Source: Acidobacteriota bacterium
GTDB taxonomy: Bacteria; Acidobacteriota; JAAYUB01
DNA length: 64,000 nt
Assembly: GCA_012517875.1 (NCBI GenBank)
Contig: JAAYUB010000021.1
Coordinates: 25,967-89,966, forward strand
Direction: 5' to 3'
The notes under the pieces are model-generated. The model made no database searches, was not told the DNA's origin, and saw nothing but the letters and a program-made list of their open reading frames with translations. Positions 8,889 through 18,099 of the stretch are shown here, piece after piece; position 1 is the stretch's first letter; each line of letters starts with the position of its first letter. The position numbers and the translations under genes were made by a program.

Positions 8889-10646
8889 TCACAGTTCCTT
8901 TTTGTCGAAGTGCAGGCGGCGCGTGGGGGTTGACGGAGCCGGCGGAGACAAGCGCCGGTTGCGGCGCCGATGGATGAGGAAAAAGGGTAGGGCGACAAGC
9001 AGCCCCGCCGCGAGCCCGATCCCCAGCGGCACCGGCTGGAAGTACTCGAACAAGGTGCGCTCCACGGTGGGGTAGGGGATGAGGAGTGGCAGGTCGAACA
9101 GGGGGAGCGGCTCCGATTCGATGGCCGAGTGGAAGCGGAACACGAGGTCGGCGTCCTGGCCGGCCTGGGGAACGATCTCCCACACCCACAGATCGGTGTT
9201 GTCGCGCTCGGGTGACTGGATCTGGCGGAGTTCGAGCCGGTCGGTCCGGTTTTCCAGCGTGAAGGCGAGCTGGGGAAAATCCTTCAATGATTTCAGGAGC
9301 AGGGCCAAATCGGGGTCCTGCCGGGCATCCAGCTCCCGGGCCGGGCGCATCGCGGCCGCCAGGGTGAGGCGCTGCGGCCGGCCGGCCGCCAGCGTCGCGG
9401 GCGCCGTGATCTCGATGGCGCCCAGCGGCAGCTCCTTGAGCCGGACGTCCACCCGGTAAGTCTGCCGGTCGGCCTGCCGCTTGCGGTTCACCCGGAAACT
9501 CAGCACCTGCCGCGACAGAAGCTTGGACTGGATCACGTTCTTGTCGTGCTGCAGCTGGAACATTTCCCGGGCCAGGTCCTTGTCCTTGGTGGCCAGGATC
9601 TCGAGCTGGCGGGCCAGAGTCTGCTTTTCGGCCTGCGTGGCGGCCAGATTTCGGGTCAGCTCCGCCTGGGTGTTCTCAAGCCGCGCGATGGCGGCCTCCA
9701 TCTCCTGGACGCGGGCTTGGTAAGCCCGGTTGCCGGCGGAAAGCTGTGTGTAGGCGCCGGCCAGCGTGTCGAGGAGTTCGGCGGCCGGCGTCGCCGGTGC
9801 CGACTGCAGCCCGGCCTCGGTGCAGGCGGCCCGGATGGCCCGTTCCAGCGTCTGCGCCTCCCCGTCGGTTCGGGCCAGCTGTTTTTTCAGCTCGGCTTCG
9901 GTGTTTTGCAGCAGGCGGATCCGCTCGCGCAGGTCCTTGCCGGCTGAATCGAGGACGGTTTTCTCCTGCTGCATGGCGTTGAGCTTGGACTGCACGGCGT
10001 TCTTGTCCCGCTCCAGGGCCGCCAGCCGCCCGGACAGCTCCTCGACGCGGGCGCCGGCGGACTGGAGATCGCGCCACAGCGCCTTGCCCACCGGGTTGGC
10101 GCGGGTGACGATCTCGTGCACGCCCTGATCGGGCATGTCGGCGGTCCGGGCTTCCACCTCGACGAATCCGGCATACCGGTCCTCGATGTATTCGCGCTTG
10201 GCCGACTCGATCTCGGTGTAGCTCAAACCGGTAGTGAAAAACTTGGCCAGCACCTGGTGGAACTCCTCGCCCGGGGGACGTTCATCCAGCGGCGCGGGGA
10301 ACTGGTAGCGGATCTCGGCCTGCTGGCGCAGATCCAGGGAGGTGAGCTTGAGGCGCACCTCCCGGCCGCCGAAGTCGACGTCGGTGATCCGCACCTGTTG
10401 CCCCACGCCGAAGACGGTGGTCCCCTCGCCCTCGGAGGTCAGCCGGTAGCGGCTGCCAGAGACGAACACCTTAATGGTCCCCGCAGGGAGGGGGACTTTC
10501 AGGAACAGGGTCTTGTTCTGATATCGCTGGACATAGGTTGATTTCCAGGCCGTGGCGGACTGGGCGGTGACCGAACCCGCCGCAGTCAGCCCGATCAGCA
10601 GGGCAACCGGTGCGCGGAGCAGATGGATAGCGTTCACTCGGGGCAT
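8889..10646 (-). CDS. Secreted, membrane-anchored coiled-coil protein
   Basis: 585 residues from ATG 10646. A signal peptide (about residues 8-28) is followed by a beta-rich region, then a long coiled coil (about 195-400) rich in Leu/Gln/Glu/Lys, bounded at each end by a related DKN-V/I-QSKL phrase, a second beta-rich region, and a C-terminal transmembrane helix near 545-563 with a basic tail. This topology places most of it outside the cytoplasm. No known family recognised. The predicted -10 box TACAAT overlaps the ATG, so translation may really begin at the GTG at 10637, directly at the transcript start. Confidence 0.72.
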   Translation of the reverse strand: MPRVNAIHLLRAPVALLIGLTAAGSVTAQSATAWKSTYVQRYQNKTLFLKVPLPAGTIKVFVSGSRYRLTSEGEGTTVFGVGQQVRITDVDFGGREVRLKLTSLDLRQQAEIRYQFPAPLDERPPGEEFHQVLAKFFTTGLSYTEIESAKREYIEDRYAGFVEVEARTADMPDQGVHEIVTRANPVGKALWRDLQSAGARVEELSGRLAALERDKNAVQSKLNAMQQEKTVLDSAGKDLRERIRLLQNTEAELKKQLARTDGEAQTLERAIRAACTEAGLQSAPATPAAELLDTLAGAYTQLSAGNRAYQARVQEMEAAIARLENTQAELTRNLAATQAEKQTLARQLEILATKDKDLAREMFQLQHDKNVIQSKLLSRQVLSFRVNRKRQADRQTYRVDVRLKELPLGAIEITAPATLAAGRPQRLTLAAAMRPARELDARQDPDLALLLKSLKDFPQLAFTLENRTDRLELRQIQSPERDNTDLWVWEIVPQAGQDADLVFRFHSAIESEPLPLFDLPLLIPYPTVERTLFEYFQPVPLGIGLAAGLLVALPFFLIHRRRNRRLSPPAPSTPTRRLHFDKKEL

Positions 10647-10673
10647 TGTATCAAATGGCTTGGGGGATGTTAA
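10645..10673 (-). promoter_or_regulatory. Promoter of the coiled-coil gene, leaderless type
   Basis: TTAACA (10673-10668) and a TG-extended -10 TGATACAAT (10653-10645) are 17 bases apart on the minus strand. The expected transcript start (about 10638) is one base from an in-frame GTG (10637). The -10 box overlaps the annotated ATG. Confidence 0.65.
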
Positions 10674-10688
10674 TGGAAATGATACAAT
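10660..10688 (+). promoter_or_regulatory. Promoter of ribA
   Basis: TTGGGG (10660-10665), 17-base spacer, TACAAT (10683-10688) with a TGA extension. The same nine bases TGATACAAT form the opposite-strand -10 at 10653-10645, giving a perfect inverted repeat, and the two -35 boxes are interleaved. Confidence 0.65.
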
Positions 10689-10725
10689 CCGCGGTCGGAA
10701 AAGCTTGAAGCATCAAGGTGATGAG

Positions 10726-11343
10726 ATGAACGCGAATCCGCAATCAACCCCTGCTGTCCGGCTGGTGTCCCGGGCGGAGTTCCCCAGCCGGTACGGCAAT
10801 TTCGAAATCTACGGCTTCGAGCATCTGCCCACGGGTGAGCCGTTCGTGGTGCTGGCGCGCGGACCGCTCGATGGTGAGACGGTGCCGCTGCTCCGCATCC
10901 ACTCGCAGTGCCTCACCGGCGACGCGCTGGGCTCCCGTCGTTGTGACTGCGGCTACCAGCTCCGGACGGCGCTGCGCCTCATCCAGGAATCCGGCTGCGG
11001 TCTGCTGATCTACCAGCTCCAGGAGGGCCGCGGGATCGGGATCCTGAACAAACTGAGGAGCTACCAGCTCCAGGACAAGGGCGCCGACACGGTGGAGGCC
11101 AACGAGATGCTCGGTTTCGAGGCCGATCTGCGTGAATACGCGGCCTGCGGCGGGATCCTGCACAGCCTAGGGGTGGGCCGGGTGCGGCTGCTCTCCAACA
11201 ATCCGTCGAAAATCCGCGCGCTGGAGGCCGCGGGGATCCGCGTCACAGATCGCATCCCGCTGGAGATGCCCCCCGACGAACTTTCCAGCCATTACCTCAA
11301 GGCCAAAAAAGACAAGCTGGGTCACCTGCTGGACCAGGTGTGA
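10726..11343 (+). CDS. ribA: GTP cyclohydrolase II RibA
   Basis: 205-residue stand-alone enzyme that opens GTP to the pyrimidine precursor of riboflavin. The zinc ligands are intact as Cys62, Cys73 and Cys75 (GDALGSRRCDCG), and the QLQEGRGIGILNKLRSY, DTVEANEMLGF and LLSNNPSKIRALE motifs match the family. The ATG at 10726 was chosen from homology; upstream in-frame codons cross the promoter. It sits alone between opposite-strand genes. It is the only intact GTP cyclohydrolase II in the window, since the corresponding half of the RibBA fusion at 37859 has lost these residues. Confidence 0.96.
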   Translation: MNANPQSTPAVRLVSRAEFPSRYGNFEIYGFEHLPTGEPFVVLARGPLDGETVPLLRIHSQCLTGDALGSRRCDCGYQLRTALRLIQESGCGLLIYQLQEGRGIGILNKLRSYQLQDKGADTVEANEMLGFEADLREYAACGGILHSLGVGRVRLLSNNPSKIRALEAAGIRVTDRIPLEMPPDELSSHYLKAKKDKLGHLLDQV

Positions 11344-11409
11344 GGCGGAACGTTCCCGCGGCCGGGATCGCCTGCCCGCACCGGCCCACGAGCCGCCGGC
11401 TGCCGGGGC

Positions 11410-12006
11410 TCAGCGCGGGCGCGGGTGGCAGACGAACGCCTTGGGCAGCACCTCGCAACGCCTGAGCTTATAGGGTAGGGGAAAGTCTTCTCCGGGCGGC
11501 ATGGGAGGGCGGTTGAGCCGGCCGGCCTGATTGGCCAGCACCGCCGCCAGGCTGTCGGGCACGGTCACGCCGTCCACTCTGAGCTTTTCCAACCGGTAGC
11601 GGCCCACCCCGTTGTCGGAGCGGAAATGGATCTGCGCCTCGTAGCGGTGCTCGCCCGACAGGATCCAGACGAAGGCCCGGTGCAGTGGGGATTCCAGCTT
11701 GATCTTCGCCCGCGCCAGATCGGCGATCACCTGGGCGTGTACGCGGTCCTTGTCCAGCCGGACCCGGATCTCGCGGGCCGCGGAGTAGAACAGCTCGTCC
11801 CGGTGCACCTCGATGTAGGCGTTGACTTCGTCCTCCGAAACACGGAGCGACGCCGGGGGCCGGCTCGATTTGAGCTGGATGAGCTTGGCTTCGCAGCGGC
11901 CGGCCAGCGTCCGGAGGTCGGGTCGGGCCGGGGTGGCGGCGAGGAGCACGACGCCGAGGCTCAGCAGCAGGACCGCCGCCGCGCCCGTCCGCCCCGCCGG
12001 TCTCAA
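11410..12006 (-). CDS. Small secreted protein, unknown function
   Basis: 198 residues with a clear N-terminal signal peptide (hydrophobic core about residues 9-25 ending ATPA). The rest alternates charged and hydrophobic residues compatible with beta strands and resembles, weakly, periplasmic lipid-binding DUF2993-like proteins; I would not name it. The start is a TTG that overlaps the stop of the upstream ATPase gene (TTGA), behind GAGGGCGAG, so the two are translationally coupled and may act together. Confidence 0.65.
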   Translation of the reverse strand: MRPAGRTGAAAVLLLSLGVVLLAATPARPDLRTLAGRCEAKLIQLKSSRPPASLRVSEDEVNAYIEVHRDELFYSAAREIRVRLDKDRVHAQVIADLARAKIKLESPLHRAFVWILSGEHRYEAQIHFRSDNGVGRYRLEKLRVDGVTVPDSLAAVLANQAGRLNRPPMPPGEDFPLPYKLRRCEVLPKAFVCHPRPR

Positions 12007-15000
12007 AGCTCGCCCTCGAGCATGAAGTAGAGTTCGCGGGATTCCTCGAGTTCCTTCAGCGTGCGCGACATGTTCTGGATGAACTCGTCGCGGGGCATGG
12101 CCCGGTCTACGGTTTCGCCGCTCAGCGACTGGAGCGACACCACCCTGATCTTCCGCTTCAGGATGAAGCTGACGAGCTTCAGGGCGTCCAGAGAGATGGG
12201 TACGTACAGGTTACCATTGATGCAGTTGACCACCTCGCGGGCCACGCTGTCCTCGACGGACGAGATCTTCTGCAGCTCCCGGATGACCATCTTGCGGTAA
12301 GTGGAGAAGAAGGTCTGGTATTCGACCTTCAGCCGCTCGACGGTGTCGATGATCCGGTTGATCAACGCCTCCACGTTGGTGGAGGAGTTGATCCGGAAGC
12401 CGCACAGGCAGCGGGGGGACCGCTCCAGAACTTCCGCAGTGGGGAAATCGCACTCCCGCTCCTGGAGCATGGCCATCATCCGGTACAGCGACTTGACGCT
12501 GTAGGAGTTGATCGTGATCACGCGGGCGAGCTTCGGCAGGTTCTTCCACCACTCGGTTTTCATGAGGAGCGCCAGCTCGCTCGAGTTGGTGAGGCTGTCG
12601 AGGTGCCGGTCATGGACCGACAGGTAGTGCTGCCGATAGGCCTGTTTGAAGAGCTGGAACTTCTCCTGGTAGTAGGTGCGCCGCCCTGCGTCGATGAGCT
12701 TGGTGGGCCGCTCGAAGAAATTGGACAGCTCCAGGCGGAGGTTCTCAATCGACTGGTCGTTGGTCTTGTCGGAGGTCAGGATGTAGCTCTTTGTCTCCTG
12801 GAAGGCCGTCATCCATTGTAGGAATTCGCGGATGTTGCTGATTTCCTTGAGCACCGATTGGAACGCTTTCAGGTTGTTGGAGAAGGTGCGGGCCAGCACA
12901 GCCAGGCCGTCGTCCAGGTTGTACTGCTGGTTGACGATGTTCTCGACGATGTTCTCGATGGCCTTGGCGTTGCGGTGGCATGACTGCAGCTCCCGCCACA
13001 GCAGGGTGGTGACCATCTCGTTGGGGATCTGCTGCAGCATCTGCTCCAGCGAGTTGCACCGCTCGAAATCGAGCCATTCCGGGAGCAGGTTTTTGAGATG
13101 CTTGCGCGACTGGGTGATGCCGCCCGTAGCTTCGATCTGGGTGTTGCACAGGGTGTAGCCCCACTGGAGCAGTTCCGGCAGGGGAAGCACTTTTTCCTCG
13201 ATGGCCTGGACCGAGTCGAAGTAGGTCAGGTCGAACTCGCCCGACAGGCTCATACGGTTGAGCACGTCGAGGTCGGCCTTGTTGCTTTGGAAGATTTTGA
13301 TTTTGCCCGCCGCCACTAGGGCGATGAGGATGATGTCCACCAGCGACTGGTTCAGGCCGTAGGGCGAGTTGGCGAACGACTTGTAGAAGAAGGCCAGCGG
13401 GAAAGTGATCTGCGGGTACGATCCGATCAGGAAGATGACCTCGGCGATGAACTGGGATTCAAGGAAATTGTCGGATTCCGGTTCGAAGCGGTAGGTGTTG
13501 CCCGCCTTCTTGACCAGATGGAGGGGGAGGAGAACCTTCTCGGCGAACTCGCGGCTCTCCGGCCGGTCGATGTCCTTGCGGAGGAAGATCTCCGCCGCCT
13601 GGGACCGGCTCTTCTCGGCGGCGTCCACAAGTTCGAACTTGGGGTGCAGGGGGAAGTATTCATCGTAGACTTCCACCAGCAACTGCTTCAGGAACTGGTG
13701 CAGCTGATCCGGCTCCGGGCAACCGTCGGCCAGGCACTGGGACGTCTGGTTGTAGTGCAGGATGCCGTCGGCAAAATATTTTTTCTGCAGGATGACGCGG
13801 AGTTCCTCGTCGACCGCGCGGAGGCGGTTCTGGTATTCCTCCTCCATGTCGAAAAAGCGGTAGCGGTGCTCTTCCGACGACAGGACGGCGGCCACTGCGA
13901 AGCGCTGGATCTCTCCGGGAGTCAGCTGGCCCGGCTGGAGGATCAGCAGCTGGGGGTACTGGCTGACCAGCTCCCGGATGGTCTTCAGCGGCCATTTCTC
14001 GTGGTGCGGCGACAGGATCCAGAGCTGCCAGTCGTACATCTTGGCCGCGCCGTAGGCGGTGCCGGAATCGGCCGGGCCGTGCGGCTTGGGCAGGCCTTCG
14101 GGGAACGTGTCGCACCAGTCCTCGGTGTCGGTCTTGTCGGCCAGTTCCTGGAGCAGCGACTGGCTGCGGAGCTTGAGGGGCGTCACGTGGAGCTGCTCGT
14201 ACCGATCGGCCCAGCCGGCGATGCCGCGGCGTGTGGTGCCCCGCCAGGTGATGGCGAGCGGCTCGCTGGAAACCGGCTGGGTGTAGTTCTCCCGGGTGAG
14301 GTTCATGCCGGGCAGCACCTGGATCGCCTTCTGGTAGATCAGACGTTGGATCTTCTCGTCCAGACCGGCGTCCTCCTTGAGCACCTCTTGGATGACGTAA
14401 TCGAGGGACGTGTGGTCGAGGGTGACCAGCTGGAACTCCAGACCCTCCTCCTGCTGGATTTTGCGCAGGCATTGGGGCGCCTGTTCCTCGAAGAAGAGCA
14501 GGATCTGGGCGATATCGTCGGGGGTGACGGGCTTGTTCTGGTAGTCGGACAGCAGGAGCGCGTCGATCACGTTCTCGATGGTGGGACGGCACTCCTCGGT
14601 GATGCTCAGCAGGAAGACGGCCTTGAGCACCAGGCGGGCGAGCAGCCGCTGGCCCACGGGCAGGTTGGGGATGGTGTCCTTCTGGATGGTCTCGAACGAT
14701 TGCAGGGCGATCTGCAGCTCGGGCACCTTCTTGAACTCGTGGTACAGCAGGTCGAACACCAGATCGATGGTGGCCAGGGCCGAGCAACGGTATCCCAGGA
14801 TTTTGTTGGCCGTGGAGTAGATGAACGGGAGCAGGGAAAAGTTCTTGATGTAGCGGTGCAGGTAGAAGCTGACCTGGAACACCACCGGATGGACCGGGTA
14901 GAGGTCCAGGAAGAGCGCCGGGTCATGGCGGAAGTAGGGCACGGTCTTCGTCAGGTGGTTGTAAATCTCCAGCAGCTGCCGCCGCTGCAGGTCGGTCTTG

Positions 15001-15821
15001 ATGATGATGTTGCGGTTGGCCAGGTCCAGGACGTTGCGCTTGGTGATGTGCTGGATGATGAACGCGCCCGGCAGCTGGTACTCGACGATCTTCTGGTGGA
15101 TGTTCTGGTAGCGGGAGTTGAACGCGGGCGGGTTGAGCAGGTGGTCGAAGAACGTCGCCACCATGAACACCGGGTACATGCTGGTGGCCAGGGCGATGGT
15201 CAGCACGAATTCCAAATCGCCCGTGATCCGGGTCACGTTGCGGTAGGCGAGAAGCTTTTCGGAGATGTCGTCCAGGAGAATCAGCATCTCCTGGCCCTCG
15301 GGGATGAAGTCGCAGATGAACCGGATCTGCTCGTCGGAGTCCTCCAGCTCCAGCCAGTGTTCCATGGGCGGCAGTTCGTCGTGGCACACTTTTCGGTAGC
15401 TCTCGGCGAAAGCCCGGTAGAACAGCTCCTTGAGGGACTCCTCCTGACTGGGCTGGCAGTGGATTTCGACGACGAAGTGCTTCCGGTTCAGCCGGGCGAT
15501 GGCCTGCTGGATCGCCGGGCTCTGGATCAGGCGCCCCGCGTCCGGCTGCTGCAGCACCTCCCGAATCACCGCCAGCGAGTGGGTTTTCCCCACGCCGCGG
15601 TCGCCGGACAGGATGAACGACCGGCGCTCCGTCCCGGGCTCCTTGGCCAGTTCCTGGAACAGCGTGATGAAGTTGTGGATGGATTCGTCGGTGAAGATGT
15701 AGGACTGGATGATGTTTTCCTGCGACAGCCCCTCGAGCGAGTACACGCCGTCGTAAGGCTTCAGGGTGATGAAGTCACGGATCTTCTTTCCCTCGATGGA
15801 ATCGAGCGCTGGTTTGTCCAT
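12003..15821 (-). CDS. Large P-loop ATPase, BrxC/PglY/DUF6079-like
   Basis: 1272 residues from ATG 15821 (a TTG six codons upstream lies in the -10 box). Walker A GDRGVGKT is at 73-80 and a Walker B-like MLILLDD at 179-185. The N-terminal IRDFITLKPYDGVYSLEGL lead-in, the P-loop after about 75 residues and the YPVHPVVFQVSFYLHRY segment are reminiscent of the BREX/Pgl ATPases BrxC and PglY and of DUF6079 proteins. After it come about 900 helical residues without catalytic motifs that I recognise. No PglX methyltransferase, PglZ phosphatase or Lon gene is near; neighbours are PBP1b and a secreted protein. Family assignment is by pattern only. Confidence 0.68.
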   Translation of the reverse strand: MDKPALDSIEGKKIRDFITLKPYDGVYSLEGLSQENIIQSYIFTDESIHNFITLFQELAKEPGTERRSFILSGDRGVGKTHSLAVIREVLQQPDAGRLIQSPAIQQAIARLNRKHFVVEIHCQPSQEESLKELFYRAFAESYRKVCHDELPPMEHWLELEDSDEQIRFICDFIPEGQEMLILLDDISEKLLAYRNVTRITGDLEFVLTIALATSMYPVFMVATFFDHLLNPPAFNSRYQNIHQKIVEYQLPGAFIIQHITKRNVLDLANRNIIIKTDLQRRQLLEIYNHLTKTVPYFRHDPALFLDLYPVHPVVFQVSFYLHRYIKNFSLLPFIYSTANKILGYRCSALATIDLVFDLLYHEFKKVPELQIALQSFETIQKDTIPNLPVGQRLLARLVLKAVFLLSITEECRPTIENVIDALLLSDYQNKPVTPDDIAQILLFFEEQAPQCLRKIQQEEGLEFQLVTLDHTSLDYVIQEVLKEDAGLDEKIQRLIYQKAIQVLPGMNLTRENYTQPVSSEPLAITWRGTTRRGIAGWADRYEQLHVTPLKLRSQSLLQELADKTDTEDWCDTFPEGLPKPHGPADSGTAYGAAKMYDWQLWILSPHHEKWPLKTIRELVSQYPQLLILQPGQLTPGEIQRFAVAAVLSSEEHRYRFFDMEEEYQNRLRAVDEELRVILQKKYFADGILHYNQTSQCLADGCPEPDQLHQFLKQLLVEVYDEYFPLHPKFELVDAAEKSRSQAAEIFLRKDIDRPESREFAEKVLLPLHLVKKAGNTYRFEPESDNFLESQFIAEVIFLIGSYPQITFPLAFFYKSFANSPYGLNQSLVDIILIALVAAGKIKIFQSNKADLDVLNRMSLSGEFDLTYFDSVQAIEEKVLPLPELLQWGYTLCNTQIEATGGITQSRKHLKNLLPEWLDFERCNSLEQMLQQIPNEMVTTLLWRELQSCHRNAKAIENIVENIVNQQYNLDDGLAVLARTFSNNLKAFQSVLKEISNIREFLQWMTAFQETKSYILTSDKTNDQSIENLRLELSNFFERPTKLIDAGRRTYYQEKFQLFKQAYRQHYLSVHDRHLDSLTNSSELALLMKTEWWKNLPKLARVITINSYSVKSLYRMMAMLQERECDFPTAEVLERSPRCLCGFRINSSTNVEALINRIIDTVERLKVEYQTFFSTYRKMVIRELQKISSVEDSVAREVVNCINGNLYVPISLDALKLVSFILKRKIRVVSLQSLSGETVDRAMPRDEFIQNMSRTLKELEESRELYFMLEGEL

Positions 15822-15829
15822 AAAACATA

Positions 15830-15859
15830 ATTGTATCAACTTAATGCGTTGAAAGGCAA
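15830..15859 (-). promoter_or_regulatory. Promoter of the large ATPase, leaderless type
   Basis: TTGCCT (15859-15854), 18-base spacer, and TGATACAAT (15838-15830) on the minus strand. The expected transcript start is near 15823, two bases before the ATG at 15821, leaving no room for a ribosome site. The -35 box lies within the last codons of the PBP1b gene. Confidence 0.6.
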
Positions 15860-18099
15860 GTTTCTCGGGGTTCGGTGCCGGCGACGAACCAGCTTGTCTC
15901 AGGCGACGGACAGCCGGCTCGGGCCAGACGCCCCGAGACGGGGCACACCGTGCCCGCCGTCAACCCGGGGGGAGGCTCCGGGGCCAGTGGGGCGACCGGG
16001 TACATGTCGCCGGCCCGGCTGAGGAATTCCGTGAAGATGAACAGGGCGCTTTCGCCGCCGCTGAGCGGGAACTCGCGGCGGTCGTCATAGCCCATCCAGG
16101 CGCAGCCGATGAGGTTGCCGGTCAGGCCCACGAACCATCCGTCCCGGGCCGTGCCGGTCTTGGCGGCCATGGGCCAGGTGATGCCCTGCCGGCCGATGTT
16201 CTGAGCGGTGCCGCGGGCCACGGCCGCCTGCATCATGTCGAGGACGATGAAGGCCGATTCCGGGCTGAAAACCGCCGGTCCGCCGGCCGGACGGGCCGCG
16301 GTGCCGGTGCGCCAGGGGCTGGGCGGCAGCCGGCGTCCGCCGTTGAGGAACACGGTGTACGCGGCGGCCACCTCCAGCGGCGAGACGTCCACCGTACCGA
16401 GGGCGGTGGACGGGTAGGGGACGGCGCGGCCGGAGAAGCCGAGCCGATTGACCGCTTCCGCCACCTGCGGGAAGCCGCCCTGCTGGGCGAAGAGGATCGT
16501 GGCCGCGTTGAGTGACTTGGCCAGCGCCGTCTTCATGGTCACCGCGCCGTGATACTGGTTGCGGTAATTGTGGGGCCGGTAGGCGCGGCCGCCGTAGCGG
16601 ATGGTGCACGGCCGGTCCACCACGACGCTGGCGGCGGTGAGCACGGGGCCGGACGGCCGGCGGGCCAGGTCCAGCAACCGGGCGAAGATGAACGGTTTGA
16701 TGACGGAGCCGGCCTGGCGGCGCGCCGATGCGGCCCGGTTGAAGGCGGACGCGGTGTATTCGAGACCGCCGGTCATGGCCAGGATCTCCCCGCTGGCGGC
16801 GTCCAGTACCACGAACGCCGCCTGGAAGGAGTCCGCCGGCTCGTCGGGGTACTTGCCCCGCAGGACGGCGCGGACCCGGTTGGATCCTTCCGTCAGAGCC
16901 GTCTCGGCGACCTGCTGCAGCTCCAGGTTGAGGGACGTCATCACCACCGGGGCGGTCCCGTCCGGCGCCGGGACGGGGGCGGATCGGGCGGCCAGGTAAT
17001 CCAGAAAATAGGGTGCCTTGACCGCGCCGAGCAGGGTGGTGTTGGCGGTGGGCAGCTGCCGGGCGGCCGCGGCGGCGCGCTCGGGACGCAGGATGAAACC
17101 GGCGTCCTCCATGGCCGCCAGCACCTGATCGCGCCGGCGGCGGGCTGCCTCCGGGTGGCGGAGGGGCTGGGTCTGGTTGGGCGAGCGGATCAGGCCGGCC
17201 AGGAGCGCGCATTCGGCCAGATCCAGGTTCCGGACGCTCTTGCTGCAGTACAGTTCGGCCGCTTCGGCCAGGCCGTACACCGAGAACGAGGCGCACTGGC
17301 CGAGGTACACGTCGTTGGCGTAAATTTCGAACAACTGCTCCTTGGACAGCCGCGTCTCCAGGATCAGGGCGATCATCGCCTCGGAAAACTTGCGGTTGAC
17401 CGTCCGCTCCGTCGTCAGGAACAGGTTTTTAGACAACTGCTGGGAAATGGTACTGCCGCCCTCCCGGATGCCGCCGGCCTGGGCGTTCCGGAAGAATGCG
17501 CGCAGGATGCCCTGCCAGTCGATGCCGCCGTGCGTGAAGAAGTGCTGGTCCTCGGCTGCGAGGACCGCGTAGACCAGGTTCTGGGGCAGCTCGCCGAACG
17601 GCACCCGCGCCCGGCGCCGGCCGGCCTGCTGGGCGGCCAGCACCGCCGGCCGGATGTGAAACACCGGCAGAGGCGCGCCGGCGGCCGGGACGATCCGGGC
17701 GATCCGATCCTCCGCGAACTCCACCCGCACGGGAACCGGCGGTGTCGGCTGCAGATCCGCCCAGTCGCGCTCGTTGGCGATGGTGACGGAGCGTCCGTCC
17801 ATGGCCACGGTGAACACCGGCGGTCGGTCCAGCCGGGACGACCGAAGGTACCCCCGGCGGTAAAGCAGGTTGGCCAAGGCCGACGCCGTGAGCCGCTGAC
17901 CGGGAAAGAGCCGAGTGGGCGCGCTGTAGACGGTGGGGGTCCGATCCCACGGCCGGACGAGCAGCGCCTTGTCCACAAGGCGGGCATAATGGCTGTACAG
18001 ATAGAGGCCGGCGCCCGCCGCCACGATCGCAGCCGCCAGCGCCAGCAGGAAGGCGTACTTGATCAGGCGGTGCGGCTGGATCTTCAGAATGATGCGCAT
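15841..18099 (-). CDS. mrcB: Penicillin-binding protein 1B type (bifunctional)
   Basis: 752-residue class A PBP that polymerises and cross-links peptidoglycan. An N-terminal transmembrane helix (about residues 13-35) is followed by a UB2H-like segment (PTVYSAPTRLFPGQ), the GT51 glycosyltransferase (AAEDQHFFTHGGID, EGGSTISQQLSKNLF, KFSEAMIALILE) and the transpeptidase with SVIK, SLN and KTGTARDGWFVG motifs. The UB2H-like part argues for PBP1B rather than 1A. The ATG at 18099 gives the expected basic start MRIILKIQPHR; the frame stays open further upstream inside tadA but that part is not protein-like. It overlaps tadA by 16 bases. Confidence 0.93.
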   Translation of the reverse strand: MRIILKIQPHRLIKYAFLLALAAAIVAAGAGLYLYSHYARLVDKALLVRPWDRTPTVYSAPTRLFPGQRLTASALANLLYRRGYLRSSRLDRPPVFTVAMDGRSVTIANERDWADLQPTPPVPVRVEFAEDRIARIVPAAGAPLPVFHIRPAVLAAQQAGRRRARVPFGELPQNLVYAVLAAEDQHFFTHGGIDWQGILRAFFRNAQAGGIREGGSTISQQLSKNLFLTTERTVNRKFSEAMIALILETRLSKEQLFEIYANDVYLGQCASFSVYGLAEAAELYCSKSVRNLDLAECALLAGLIRSPNQTQPLRHPEAARRRRDQVLAAMEDAGFILRPERAAAAARQLPTANTTLLGAVKAPYFLDYLAARSAPVPAPDGTAPVVMTSLNLELQQVAETALTEGSNRVRAVLRGKYPDEPADSFQAAFVVLDAASGEILAMTGGLEYTASAFNRAASARRQAGSVIKPFIFARLLDLARRPSGPVLTAASVVVDRPCTIRYGGRAYRPHNYRNQYHGAVTMKTALAKSLNAATILFAQQGGFPQVAEAVNRLGFSGRAVPYPSTALGTVDVSPLEVAAAYTVFLNGGRRLPPSPWRTGTAARPAGGPAVFSPESAFIVLDMMQAAVARGTAQNIGRQGITWPMAAKTGTARDGWFVGLTGNLIGCAWMGYDDRREFPLSGGESALFIFTEFLSRAGDMYPVAPLAPEPPPGLTAGTVCPVSGRLARAGCPSPETSWFVAGTEPRETCLSTH

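Noticed and set aside
6879..8933. Long open frame antisense to the zinc-ribbon/RDD gene
   Set aside because: Shadow frame; the minus strand has promoter, ribosome site, zinc-ribbon motifs and membrane helices.
13518..15830. Long open frame antisense to the giant ATPase gene
   Set aside because: In GC-rich DNA the reverse frame of a real gene is often free of stops. The translation lacks domain motifs, is skewed to Leu/Val/Gly/Asp/Arg, and the sense frame has clear family motifs.
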